In this document: positions 51,305-59,591 of the stretch, piece by piece
Layout: each line of letters starts with the position of its first letter
How positions within the stretch are numbered: the first letter of the stretch is position 1
Assembly: GCF_049546785.1 (NCBI RefSeq)
Contig: NZ_JBMWAN010000002.1
Coordinates: forward strand, 310,001 to 374,000
Source: Nitrospira_D sp035465795
GTDB taxonomy: Bacteria; Nitrospirota; Nitrospiria; Nitrospirales; Nitrospiraceae
Length of the DNA: 64,000 bases
Reading direction: 5' to 3'
Made by a program: the position numbers and the translations under genes
Notes under the pieces: generated by a model
What the model saw: the letters and a program-made list of their open reading frames with translations, nothing else
The model's database searches: none
Told to the model about the DNA's origin: nothing

Positions 51305-51649
51305 TCAGCCCTTTCCGTTCTCAGTCACATGGATCTGGAATACCCGGCGCTCTTCGGCGGTAAACTTCCATCCCATACGTTTTTCAAACACAATTTCGTG
51401 TGTCCCAGGAAGCACGCTCATAAACTCGAACGTCCGGCGACCGTTGTCAACGGCATTGTTGCCGGCAATACGAAGATACTCATCACCCACCAGCCCCAGC
51501 CCCTTGCTGTTGTAACTCGGGACCCATTGTTCCCCTCTGGTTCGGTCCTCCCACAGATGAATGGTGAAGGAACGGCCAAGCGCCGATTCGATCACTCGAT
51601 GGACACCGATCTCCACAGAACTATGCTGGTCCTGCCCGGCACTATTCAT
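51305..51649 (-). CDS. chagasin-like (I42 fold) small protein
   Basis: 114 residues from the ATG at 51649. The segment GRSFTIHLWEDRTRGEQWVP, then DNGRRTFEFMSVLPGTHEIVFEKRMGWKF and a final F.IHV strand, follow the beta-strand pattern of chagasin-family inhibitors of papain-like cysteine proteases. The three inhibitory loops are degenerate: DRTRGEQW in place of NPTTGY.W, and EKRMGW in place of the R-P-W loop. There is no signal peptide. Inhibitory function is therefore uncertain. It lies between the Rieske gene and the aminotransferase gene; no cognate protease is visible nearby. Confidence 0.62.
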   Translation of the reverse strand: MNSAGQDQHSSVEIGVHRVIESALGRSFTIHLWEDRTRGEQWVPSYNSKGLGLVGDEYLRIAGNNAVDNGRRTFEFMSVLPGTHEIVFEKRMGWKFTAEERRVFQIHVTENGKG

Positions 51650-51710
51650 GAAAAATTTCTCACTACCTACGAACCGTTCAAAGCGACTAACTCGATACTC
51701 CCCGTGCGCG

Positions 51711-52028
51711 CTAGGCTTTCCGCCTGGGACCGACAAAAATTTCCGCATTGTCCGTGCGCACTTCATAGCTCCCGACGCAGTACCCGCCGCCGTCAGTCCC
51801 CTGCCCGTTGCGGATGTCAAATGCCAGATCGTGCCAGGGGCAGGCCACGACAAACCCCTTCAGCCGACCTTCGTTCAAGGGCCCCCCTTCATGCGGACAG
51901 AGGTTGTGAACCGCATAGAACGTGCCGTCGATGTTGAAGAGAGCGATGGCGCGATCGTTGACGGTGACAACCTTCGATTGCCCGGGCGGCACCTCACTCA
52001 CCGTCGCGACTCGTTGAAACCCTTCCAT
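51711..52028 (-). CDS. Rieske [2Fe-2S] ferredoxin-type protein
   Basis: 105 residues, one Rieske domain: cluster motifs CPHEGGPL (C-x-H) and CPWHDLAFD (C-x-x-H) with the usual spacing. No signal peptide or membrane anchor, so a soluble electron carrier or the small subunit of an oxygenase/nitrite-reductase-like enzyme (NirD relatives). No catalytic partner is adjacent, so its redox partner is unknown. Confidence 0.93.
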   Translation of the reverse strand: MEGFQRVATVSEVPPGQSKVVTVNDRAIALFNIDGTFYAVHNLCPHEGGPLNEGRLKGFVVACPWHDLAFDIRNGQGTDGGGYCVGSYEVRTDNAEIFVGPRRKA

Positions 52029-52086
52029 GCAAACGCCCCCATATCATCATCCCAATACCCGTCTCCTCGCGGGGCCGCCAACCGCC

Positions 52087-52581
52087 CTACATGCGAAGTA
52101 CGTACTTCAACTCGTCTCCCTTTGCCACGCCCGAGCGCCGGATAAATCCCGCCTCGGTTTGCAGCACATACCGGGCCGGTTCCGGCGGAGGGCCGAAGAG
52201 CGGGCAGGGATCCTTCGGGCAAGGGTCGGCATGCTCGACCATATGCACGACATGGTGGCTTTCATCCACCCAAATCATGTCGATCGGAAACCGGTACTCT
52301 TTCGTCCGGACCCGATGCAGGCCGTTCTCTTCGAAGATATAAAGCATGCCGGTATTGGGTGGCAACCCGTCGCGAAACGCCAACCCGAAGAGCAGCTTTT
52401 CAGGCGTCTCCGCCACTTCCGCCTCCACCGTAATTCCGCTCGGGAATGTAACGACAATGATGTCGGTGTCTTTCTGCGGAACGAGAAACATCGAGACGCT
52501 CATCAAGAGCACCGCCAGCAGGATCATCATGATGATCCGCTTTTTCTTTTGCTCCCGATCACTCCCCTGTGTTACGGCCAT
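52087..52581 (-). CDS. DUF192 membrane-anchored protein
   Basis: 164 residues. One membrane helix (IIMMILLAVLLMSVSMFLVP) anchors a DUF192 domain: VEVAETPEKLLFGLAFRD-type start, MLYIFEENGLHRVRTKEYRFPIDMIWVDE and YVLQTEAGF.R..GV..GD. Family function is unknown. An insert PCPKDPCPLFGPPPEP in the middle carries two cysteines. Divergent from the ferredoxin gene. Confidence 0.9.
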   Translation of the reverse strand: MAVTQGSDREQKKKRIIMMILLAVLLMSVSMFLVPQKDTDIIVVTFPSGITVEAEVAETPEKLLFGLAFRDGLPPNTGMLYIFEENGLHRVRTKEYRFPIDMIWVDESHHVVHMVEHADPCPKDPCPLFGPPPEPARYVLQTEAGFIRRSGVAKGDELKYVLRM

Positions 52582-52673
52582 GATCTATTCCTTCAGACAC
52601 TATGCGTATGCGCGCTGGGCCCATTGGCCCATATTTTCAGGCACTCTAGGCCTTCTGACCGGAAGCGGTTCTG

Positions 52674-52703
52674 TTGACTTGGAAAAGAACCACAGAATAG
52701 AAT
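52674..52703 (+). promoter_or_regulatory. sigma70-type promoter of ferredoxin gene
   Basis: TTGACT (52674-52679), 18-base spacer, TAGAAT (52698-52703): five of six matches in each hexamer. Predicted leader of about 87 bases before the ATG at 52797. Confidence 0.55.
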
Positions 52704-52796
52704 GGCCCCCTACATTGCGCACGCACTATGATCAGGGCGGCGTAAGCTTGTCAACATTGTTTATCTGTCTTTTGTAGTGAGAAGGAGGCGTGGGTC

Positions 52797-53144
52797 ATGG
52801 CACTGCTGATTACCGATGAATGTATTTCCTGTGGAGCTTGCCTGCCTGAATGTCCGAACGAGGCAATTTTCGAGACTCGAAGCGATGCCGAAGGAAAAGG
52901 CAACCATGTCGGCGACGGGCAGGGAGTCGGCGATAACATCTATGTCATCACGCATGATCGCTGCACGGAATGCGTCGGGCACTTTGACGAACCGCAATGC
53001 GCGGCGGTCTGCCCCGTCGACAACTGCTGCATTGCCGACCCGGCCTATCCCGAAACCACCGACGTGCTTCTGGAGAAAGCCAAGACCTTGAATCCGGATA
53101 AGGCCATCGACCCAGCCAAGGTCTGGAGCGGCGTTCGGAACTAG
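52797..53144 (+). CDS. 2[4Fe-4S] ferredoxin, Alvin/long-loop type
   Basis: 115 residues with AAGGAGG before the ATG. The first cluster motif is CISCGACLPECPNEAI; the second is CTECVGHFDEPQCAAVCPVDNC, with extra residues between the second and third cysteines. That insertion and the C-terminal extension are typical of Allochromatium-type (Alvin) ferredoxins, which have a very low-potential cluster. A cytoplasmic electron carrier, for example for reductive carbon fixation. Monocistronic: it has its own promoter and a strong terminator. Confidence 0.95.
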   Translation: MALLITDECISCGACLPECPNEAIFETRSDAEGKGNHVGDGQGVGDNIYVITHDRCTECVGHFDEPQCAAVCPVDNCCIADPAYPETTDVLLEKAKTLNPDKAIDPAKVWSGVRN

Positions 53145-53171
53145 CGATTCACTCACAATATGTAAAACACC

Positions 53172-53215
53172 AAGAGGTCTCCTCTCCGGCACGGAGAGGA
53201 GGCCTCTTGTTTTTT
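53172..53215 (+). terminator. strong intrinsic terminator after ferredoxin
   Basis: A 17-base stem (53172-53188 with 53192-53208, one G-U type mismatch, three-base loop) followed by TTTTTT at 53210-53215. The rest of 53216-53376 shows no gene. Confidence 0.92.
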
Positions 53216-53376
53216 CCTGACCTGCCTCTCACATCTCTCGCAAGAATGCACGCCGTACTAGATTTGATCCCGCGTGAGCGATAGACTGAGGTTGTCGCAT
53301 GCCTCTCGGCCGCGATTCCTTCTTCCGGTGCCCTCATAGCAAGTGAGCCTTTCACTCTCGCTTAGGAGGTGCAATT

Positions 53377-53706
53377 ATGCGTTATCGGTGGAGTCTCCTC
53401 GCGGCGTTGCTGTGCGCCCTCGCAAGCCCCAATTTACCTCAGGCCAGCACCGGCGAACTCAGCACGATCATTGAGAGCTTTGTCACCCATCATTTTCCTG
53501 ATTCCACCAGCCATGTGTGGATTATCAACAGCACGGAGTGGGACGGCGACGAAATGGTGGTCGATGTCCGCACCGTTGTCGTAGAGCGGCAACTCCCGAC
53601 ACCGATCGAGAACCGCTACTTGCTGCTTATCAAGGAAGGTAAGCTCGCTGCCGCTCAGCGTATTCCACTGGAGGACGGAACAGACTGCCAACGCGAAGAA
53701 ACCTAG
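53377..53706 (+). CDS. small exported protein of unknown function
   Basis: 109 residues with TTAGGAGG before the ATG. A Sec-type signal (MRYRWSLLAALLCALASPNL) gives a mature domain of about 85 residues. It shows THHFPDSTSHVWIINS and a beta-rich stretch DEMVVDVRTVVV. One cysteine near the end. No family recognised. Isolated unit ending at a terminator shared with the convergent cupredoxin gene. Confidence 0.78.
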   Translation: MRYRWSLLAALLCALASPNLPQASTGELSTIIESFVTHHFPDSTSHVWIINSTEWDGDEMVVDVRTVVVERQLPTPIENRYLLLIKEGKLAAAQRIPLEDGTDCQREET

Positions 53707-53731
53707 CAAGAAAACCGCCCACTACGAAAGA

Positions 53732-53767
53732 GAAAGGCCCCAGTGGAATTTTCCACTGGGGCCTTTC
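53732..53767. terminator. bidirectional terminator hairpin
   Basis: GAAAGGCCCCAGTGGAA (53732-53748) is a perfect inverted copy of 53751-53767. It lies between two convergent genes and has A/T-rich flanks on both sides, so it can serve both. Confidence 0.85.
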
Positions 53768-53792
53768 TCATGTCGAGAGATCAGTAATTAAA

Positions 53793-54269
53793 CTACTTGA
53801 TCATCAACAGCTTGCCGCCGACATGGGCCGGATGCAGATGGCAGCGGTACGTCAAGACGTTGCCCGCCGCGTAGAACAGATCGCTGGTCGGCACACCGAT
53901 ATACTGAGTTTCGCCCGGCTTGAGCACCAACGTGGTGTTCAATGTCCAGGGGCCAGACTGATTCACGGCAGCCGTGAGCTGGAACCCATGCTCCCCGGTC
54001 GAATTGTTCGTCACCTTCAGCAGCACCGGGGCGCCGGGACGGTTCTTAAAATCGATCACCGTCGTCGGAGGATACCAGGTCTTCAGGTTGCCGATTTCAA
54101 TCGCATAGAATGAGGCATCTACTTCGAGTTCCTTAAACGGCTGCCCCACCACGGATCCCGTTTCCAGATCCCCGACTTCGACACCGCCGGCCTGAAGTGC
54201 ATGTGCAGCCGAGGCTCCGGCGACGATCATCCCGAGGCCAAAAAGGACCGATAACATCGTCTTACCCAT
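53793..54269 (-). CDS. periplasmic cupredoxin-like protein
   Basis: 158 residues with a signal peptide ending SAAHALQA. The C-terminal half is cupredoxin-like: a histidine in TGEHGFQLT and the closing motif YRCHLHPAHVGGKLLMI. Cys, His and Met are spaced like a type 1 copper site (C...H....M) and extra histidines are present. The order of strands is as in blue copper and nitrosocyanin/COX2-like folds. A small soluble electron carrier is the simplest role; the extra HxHPAH histidines leave a different copper geometry possible. Own promoter upstream. Confidence 0.82.
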   Translation of the reverse strand: MGKTMLSVLFGLGMIVAGASAAHALQAGGVEVGDLETGSVVGQPFKELEVDASFYAIEIGNLKTWYPPTTVIDFKNRPGAPVLLKVTNNSTGEHGFQLTAAVNQSGPWTLNTTLVLKPGETQYIGVPTSDLFYAAGNVLTYRCHLHPAHVGGKLLMIK

Positions 54270-54412
54270 GACCTACCTCCTTAAAAAGAAGAAGAGATGT
54301 GATTAGGTTGGTAAAAAACTACCGCCAAGCTCTGGTGGCCTTGACTGCTTCGATGACTTCCGACTTTCACGTCAACAACGTTTGCCAACATCTGCTCCAT
54401 GACGAGGCGAGT

Positions 54413-54442
54413 CTTATAGCATAGGGGCCAAAATGGAAGCAA
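54413..54442 (-). promoter_or_regulatory. sigma70-type promoter of cupredoxin gene
   Basis: On the minus strand TTGCTT (complement of 54437-54442), 18-base spacer, TATAAG (complement of 54413-54418) preceded by TGC, an extended -10. The predicted leader is about 140 bases. No gene is seen in 54270-54549. Confidence 0.5.
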
Positions 54443-54549
54443 GCGGCTTCTGGCCAACCGCTAGAAGAAAGGCGATCTCGTTCGCCTCCCAGAGAAACCC
54501 AAAGGAATAAACACCTTTTCAGCCACTTAGCCCATGGCACCGCATGCTA

Positions 54550-56097
54550 CTAATGGTCTCCCGATGTCTCTTTCCCGATCAGGACATCGTATGGAGCAAA
54601 GTCGTCGGTCAATTCAAACCCTCTTGGCCAAGGCGCATCTCGATGGGTGTTCAGCAAGGCGATCGCTTCCTGAGGTAACTGCTGATTGAGTGCCATCTCT
54701 ATGACTTTCGACGCAAATACATCGTGCTGCCCTCCATCGACCGGACTGCCGGCGAAAAAAATCAGATTCTCCGCTTTGGTCTGATTACTTTTCCACGGCC
54801 CCTTTACGGCAAACGTTTCGATCGTGGGGAAGGCCCGCTTCATCGTTTGCACCACCGCTGCCGCCCGAACATTGTCAACGTCTTCTCCGGAAGATGCCAG
54901 ATTCACCGCTACCACGCCGTCTGGTTTCAAGTGCGCCCGCACCGCCGAAAAGAATTCGGTCGTAGTTAAATGGAACGGGATCATGTGCCGGGCAAAGGCA
55001 TCAATCCAAATCAGATCATAGGTGTGTTCCGTGGTGTTCAGGAATGCCCGTCCGTCCTTCACCCGCACATGGTGGTTGGCGGGCGGATGATAGTCGAAAT
55101 ATTCCTCCGCCATACGCACGACGGTGGGATCGAACTCGACGATGTCCATCTCAAGATCGGGCCAGTAGTGAGCCAGCCACTTGGCGAGCGACCCGCCGCC
55201 ATGCCCGAGTATCAGCCCTCGTTGCGGACGTTCAACCAAGGCCAGCGACGCCACCATGAGTTGACTATAGGGAAGAAACAGCGGCAGAGGATCGGCCTTC
55301 CACATGACTGCGTGGAACGTCCGATCCAGCACCAGGTACCGGAACAATTGGTCATCGCGGACACGCACCTGCTGATAGGGGCTGTCTTCCTGATACACCG
55401 GTGGATTCAATTTCTGGATGGGACGACTCGCAAAAGCGGCCAGCACCGCGGGGATGACCAGGATGAGAGCCTGCACCAATCGACCAACCTTCACTCCCTT
55501 CCACAGCCAGAGTGCTCCAAGCATCACCTGTATGGTCCCTAACCAGGCCACGAGAGCCTGGCTCCCGATCCAGGAGAGGAGGAAGAACGCGGTTCCCCAC
55601 GTTCCGATCAAACTGCCGACCGTGGACAGGGCAATCAAGCGGCCGGTATGGCGACCGAGATGTCCTATATCGGACACGGCTAATCTCAGCATCGCCGGCA
55701 AGACCCCGCTGAGCCCAAAGGCGGGCGGCGCCAGGAGCACGGTCGCAGCGAGACAGGGCCCCCATCGAGGGTCCTGAATCCAGGCCTCCACCTGGAACAA
55801 GATGGGCTGGCTCGCCCAGGCCACCAGAAACGTCCAAGACCCTGAAAACAGCAGCAACCCGGCAAGCACGGCGCCACCGGGGTATCGATCCGACGCCCAC
55901 CCTCCAAAGGCATAGCCGCTGCTCATCGCCGCGAGAATCACGCCGATCAAGGCGCCCCACACAAAGAGAGAATTCCCAAAGACCGGAGCGAGCAGGCGGC
56001 TCCCAAGGATCTCCAATGCCATGACGACCGCCCCGGTAATGAGCGCCGTCGAGAGCAGCACAACTCGTGAGATAGAAGTGGGTCTTACCTGTGTCAT
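54550..56097 (-). CDS. membrane-fused spermidine synthase-like protein
   Basis: 515 residues from the ATG at 56097. The N-terminal 220 residues hold about seven hydrophobic helices (ALEILGSRLLAPVFGNSLFVWGALIG is the family hallmark). The C-terminal domain is a class I methyltransferase-like spermidine synthase fold: RGLILGHGGGSLAKWLAHYWP, IVEFDPTVVRMAEEYF, VKDGRAFLNTTEHTYDLIWIDAF. The usual GGGDG reads GHGGGS. Members often are not true polyamine synthases. No speD or speE partner is adjacent. Function uncertain. Confidence 0.88.
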   Translation of the reverse strand: MTQVRPTSISRVVLLSTALITGAVVMALEILGSRLLAPVFGNSLFVWGALIGVILAAMSSGYAFGGWASDRYPGGAVLAGLLLFSGSWTFLVAWASQPILFQVEAWIQDPRWGPCLAATVLLAPPAFGLSGVLPAMLRLAVSDIGHLGRHTGRLIALSTVGSLIGTWGTAFFLLSWIGSQALVAWLGTIQVMLGALWLWKGVKVGRLVQALILVIPAVLAAFASRPIQKLNPPVYQEDSPYQQVRVRDDQLFRYLVLDRTFHAVMWKADPLPLFLPYSQLMVASLALVERPQRGLILGHGGGSLAKWLAHYWPDLEMDIVEFDPTVVRMAEEYFDYHPPANHHVRVKDGRAFLNTTEHTYDLIWIDAFARHMIPFHLTTTEFFSAVRAHLKPDGVVAVNLASSGEDVDNVRAAAVVQTMKRAFPTIETFAVKGPWKSNQTKAENLIFFAGSPVDGGQHDVFASKVIEMALNQQLPQEAIALLNTHRDAPWPRGFELTDDFAPYDVLIGKETSGDH

Positions 56098-56152
56098 GGG
56101 GCGGGCACGACAAGCCAGATTGCACATCGATACGGCAAATGAGAGGCGAGAT

Positions 56153-56563
56153 TCACGACTGGCTCCCCCAGTTCTTGAAATAATGCAGTAAATCTCTCAC
56201 GGACAGTATGCCGACGACCTCTCCGCCCTCCACGACCGCAAGATGCCGGATACCGGCTTCAGCCATGCGATCGCTGGCATCGTGGGCGGATGCGGCACTA
56301 TCGATGGTCACCAACGGAGTACTCATAACCGCGCGAACCAACGTCTGGGCCGGGGCCAGCGACTCCGCCAGCACCTTTCGCACGAGATCCGATTCGCTCA
56401 CGATCCCGAGATCATGACCCTGGTCTCGAACCAGCAATGCGCCGACCTTCGCGGAGGCCATCTGTTTTGCCGCCTCAGCCACCGAGGCGTCGGGGCGGAT
56501 CGTTTGAATGACCGGCCGCATCATCACTGCAATCGGCCGCTGGATTCCGCCCGACCTGGACAC
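56153..56563 (-). CDS. two-CBS-domain protein
   Basis: About 136 residues from a GTG at 56563, seven bases after AGGAGG; a TTG at 56581 is also in frame. Two tandem CBS domains (AVMMRPVIQTIRPDASVAEAAKQMA and AVMSTPLVTIDSAASAHDASDRMAE) and nothing else. Such proteins bind adenine nucleotides and regulate partners. None is evident here: the neighbours are the spermidine-synthase-like gene and, divergently, ugd. Confidence 0.88.
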   Translation of the reverse strand: MSRSGGIQRPIAVMMRPVIQTIRPDASVAEAAKQMASAKVGALLVRDQGHDLGIVSESDLVRKVLAESLAPAQTLVRAVMSTPLVTIDSAASAHDASDRMAEAGIRHLAVVEGGEVVGILSVRDLLHYFKNWGSQS

Positions 56564-56675
56564 AGGCACCCCTCCTGTCAAATTCGAGGGGGATTCTACT
56601 CACCCGATTTTCAAAGAGTCAACGAAGCGACCTTCCCAAAGAGGGAAACCCATCCCGATTACTTCACGCATTTCA

Positions 56676-56704
56676 TTGCTCCCCCTTTCCCTCATTGTTA
56701 TACT
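56676..56704 (+). promoter_or_regulatory. sigma70-type promoter of ugd
   Basis: TTGCTC (56676-56681), 17-base spacer, TATACT (56699-56704) with TG one base before it (extended -10). Predicted leader of about 35 bases. Confidence 0.55.
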
Positions 56705-56744
56705 CCCCTGTGTTTTGCACCCTCTCACGTAGGAGACTCGGCTC

Positions 56745-58067
56745 ATGCACATCAGCGTCATCGGAACCGGCTATGTTGGACTCGTCACAGGAGCCTGCTT
56801 TGCGGAATTTGGCGTCAACGTCACCTGCATGGATACAGACGCAAAACGAATCGCACAGCTGGAAAAAGGCGAAGTGCCGTTCTTCGAGCCCGGGATCACC
56901 GAACTCGTCGCCAAGGGGATCAAGGAAAACCGCCTCACATTCACCACGGACATTGCGCGAGCCGTCGACAAAGCGCTGGTGATCTTTATTGCGGTCGGCA
57001 CGCCGCCCAAATCGGATGGGTCAGCGGATTTGTCCTACGTCGAGGAAGTGGGACGGGGAATCGCCAAGCACATGACCGGCTACAAAGTGATCGTCACGAA
57101 GTCGACGGTGCCGGTGGGAACCGGCGAGAAACTCCGAGAAGTCATCACGGCGCACCAATCGGACCGGTTCCGATTCGATGTTGTGTCGAACCCGGAATTC
57201 CTCCGTGAGGGGTCGGCGATCGAGGATTTCATGCGTCCCAATCGCGTGGTCATTGGCGCGGACAGCGAGCAAGCCGTCGCCATCATGAAAGACCTGTATC
57301 GCCCCCTCTATCTCATCGAAACGCCGTTTGTCACCACCGACGTGCCGACGGCGGAGATGATCAAGTACGCCTCGAACGCCTTCCTCGCCGTTAAGATTTC
57401 CTTCATCAACGAGATGGCCACCGTCTGCGAACGGGTGGGGGCCAACGTGCAGATGGTGGCCAAAGGCATGGGACTGGACCACCGGATCGGCAGCAAATTT
57501 CTCCATGCAGGCCCGGGATTCGGCGGATCCTGTTTCCCGAAAGACCTCGCCGCGCTGGTACAGACGGGAGATCGAGTGGGCTATCCCTTCCAGATCGCCG
57601 GGGCAGCGGCCAAGGTGAACTACGAACAACACCTGCGTATGGTCACAAAAGTTCGCGAGGCCTGTGGCGGCCTACAGGGCAAGACGCTCGGGGTCCTGGG
57701 ACTCTCCTTTAAGCCCAATACCAACGATATGCGGGAAGCGCCGTCGCTAACGATTCTGAGCGCCTTGATAAAGGAAGGGGCCACAGTGCGAGGATACGAT
57801 CCCGTGGCGATGGAAGAAGCAACCAAGCTGATCCCGGGCATGATTCCCTGCAAGGACATGTATGATGTGGCCGAACATGCGGATGGGCTCATCATCATGA
57901 CCGAATGGAACCAGTTCCGGAACCTGGACTTCGTGCGCCTGAAGCAAGCCATGCGGCAGCCGCTCTTACTTGATCTCCGGAACGTCTACGATTCCGAGCG
58001 GGTCACCGGACATGGCTTCCGCCACGTCTCGGTCGGCCGACCGACCAGAGAACCGCGCCCCGCATAA
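56745..58067 (+). CDS. ugd: UDP-glucose 6-dehydrogenase
   Basis: 440 residues with TAGGAG before the ATG. NAD-binding GTGYVGLVTGACFAEFG, then FIAVGTPPKSDGSADLS, STVPVGT, NPEFLREGSAIEDF, the catalytic cysteine in GPGFGGSCFPKD and the C-terminal GLSFKPNTNDMREAPS motif. It oxidises UDP-glucose to UDP-glucuronate for capsule, exopolysaccharide or lipid A modification. Monocistronic; convergent with the HEAT cluster. Confidence 0.97.
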   Translation: MHISVIGTGYVGLVTGACFAEFGVNVTCMDTDAKRIAQLEKGEVPFFEPGITELVAKGIKENRLTFTTDIARAVDKALVIFIAVGTPPKSDGSADLSYVEEVGRGIAKHMTGYKVIVTKSTVPVGTGEKLREVITAHQSDRFRFDVVSNPEFLREGSAIEDFMRPNRVVIGADSEQAVAIMKDLYRPLYLIETPFVTTDVPTAEMIKYASNAFLAVKISFINEMATVCERVGANVQMVAKGMGLDHRIGSKFLHAGPGFGGSCFPKDLAALVQTGDRVGYPFQIAGAAAKVNYEQHLRMVTKVREACGGLQGKTLGVLGLSFKPNTNDMREAPSLTILSALIKEGATVRGYDPVAMEEATKLIPGMIPCKDMYDVAEHADGLIIMTEWNQFRNLDFVRLKQAMRQPLLLDLRNVYDSERVTGHGFRHVSVGRPTREPRPA

Positions 58068-58085
58068 GCGGGATCCGCTGCCCGC

Positions 58086-58793
58086 CTACGTCAAGCGTGG
58101 CAACTCGACCGCGGCCTCGGACTTGGCCTTCGGCTTGTAGCCCATCCGGTCCAGCACCTTCATAATCCTGGTCTTCAAGCGATCGTCGGCATCCGTCAAG
58201 GCCGTCGCCAGAGGTTCCACAGCCGGCTTGCCGATCTTCCGGATGATCTCGGTGGCTGACTGCCGGATTTCATCTTCTTCCGACACCAGCAACGGCACCA
58301 ATGACGACACGGAGACCCCACCCAGCTTGATCAACGAATCGTAGGCCCGCTGCCGGACATCGCCGACTTCGTCGGTGAGCGCATTCACCAGCGGCATCAC
58401 TGCTCGCTGATCCTTGAGCTCACCCAACACTTCCGCCGCATATTTCCGGTTCAGCCAGTGCGGGTCCTTGAGGTCCAGCAACATCGCGTCGGCTTTCGCC
58501 GCATTCGGGTCTTTCGCACGGATCCGGAAGCTCTTCGCGACCCGCTTTCCGCCTTCTTCAACCACGCGAATCGTCGCGCCGTCGCCGACCTTCAGCTTCT
58601 TGAGATCCTCGAGCGCTTCCTCCGCCACTTCGAGCACGACGGTCTTGCCGTCGTAAGCCAGCAGCTCGACTTCGACCTGCTTCGCTTCCGGATTGACGGC
58701 GACAACCCGCTCGGTGACGAGGTTGAATCCGTCTTTTTTCTCGCCGCCCTTCGGACCGATCTGAATTAACTTCACTGGAGCTTCTTCTGCCAT
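58086..58793 (-). CDS. HEAT-repeat protein with N-terminal beta domain
   Basis: 235 residues, last gene of the five-gene HEAT array. Residues 1-95 are not HEAT: a beta-rich segment (RVVAVNPEAKQVEVELLAYD, KKLKVGDGATIRVVEEGGKR) resembles small OB/CusF-like barrels. Then about four HEAT/PBS-lyase-type repeats of around 31 residues (WLNRKYAAEVLGELKDQRAV, VGDVRQRAYDSLIKLGG). Probably a soluble binding protein; partner unknown. Confidence 0.85.
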   Translation of the reverse strand: MAEEAPVKLIQIGPKGGEKKDGFNLVTERVVAVNPEAKQVEVELLAYDGKTVVLEVAEEALEDLKKLKVGDGATIRVVEEGGKRVAKSFRIRAKDPNAAKADAMLLDLKDPHWLNRKYAAEVLGELKDQRAVMPLVNALTDEVGDVRQRAYDSLIKLGGVSVSSLVPLLVSEEDEIRQSATEIIRKIGKPAVEPLATALTDADDRLKTRIMKVLDRMGYKPKAKSEAAVELPRLT

Positions 58794-58826
58794 AACGTGT
58801 GTCCTTCTTCTGAATGTAGTGAGCGG

Positions 58827-59591
58827 TTATTGACCCGATTTCCAACCGAGACTCGCCAGCACTCCTTCCACGGTTTCCTGCACCATCGTATTTTCATCTT
58901 CGAGCAGCGGCAGGAGCGGTTGAATCGCTTCCTTGGCCCCAAGCCTGGCCAGCGACTCCGCCGCATTCCGGCGCACGAGCCAATCTTCATCCTTTAAAGA
59001 CTCGATCAAGGGACTGACGCTGCGTTGATCTCCGATTTTACCAAGCGCTTCGGCGGCATGTCGCCGCACCATCCAATTGTTTCCCAAGAGGCCGTCGATC
59101 AAGGCCTCGACCGCCCGCACATCGCCGATCTTCTTCAACACCCGGGCGACATCTTCCCGCAGCGTACTGTCTGTCAGCGCGTCAATCAAGCCGGGCACCG
59201 CGCGGGGATCGCCGATCCGTTCCAGCGCCCACACCGCGGCGGTCCGCACCGCCCCGTCTTTATCCTTGAGCGCGTTCACAAGCGGCTCCACGCCGCGGGG
59301 ATCTTTCAGCTTCCCGAGTCCGGATGCCGCCTGCTCGCGAATCGCCCACTCATCGTCCTGCAGCGCATCGAGCAAGGCATCGACCACCGTCGGCCCGATC
59401 CGCACCACCGCCGTCGTGGCCGCCTCACGAATAACTACATCCTCGTCCGCCATCAGACCGATCAAGCGGGGCACCGCATCGGGCCCCATCTGTCCCAGGC
59501 TCGCGATGGCATGGTCGCGCAACGCTTCGTTCTCGTCGCGCAACGCGGAAATGAGAAGATCGATCCGATCCGACTCCGTCTCGTTACTCAT
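58827..59591 (-). CDS. HEAT-repeat protein
   Basis: 254 residues made almost wholly of PBS-lyase-type HEAT repeats, about eight units of 31 residues. A consensus unit reads D..WMVRRHAAEALGKIGDQR. No signal peptide, membrane helix or catalytic residue is seen. It overlaps the upstream HEAT gene by eight bases and precedes the last one by 33. Protein-protein scaffold by family precedent; the specific role is unknown. Confidence 0.88.
   Translation of the reverse strand: MSNETESDRIDLLISALRDENEALRDHAIASLGQMGPDAVPRLIGLMADEDVVIREAATTAVVRIGPTVVDALLDALQDDEWAIREQAASGLGKLKDPRGVEPLVNALKDKDGAVRTAAVWALERIGDPRAVPGLIDALTDSTLREDVARVLKKIGDVRAVEALIDGLLGNNWMVRRHAAEALGKIGDQRSVSPLIESLKDEDWLVRRNAAESLARLGAKEAIQPLLPLLEDENTMVQETVEGVLASLGWKSGQ

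Noticed and set aside
58068..58085. Terminator between ugd and the HEAT cluster
   Set aside because: A GCGGG/CCCGC pair exists but the stem is short and lacks a T-run on either strand.
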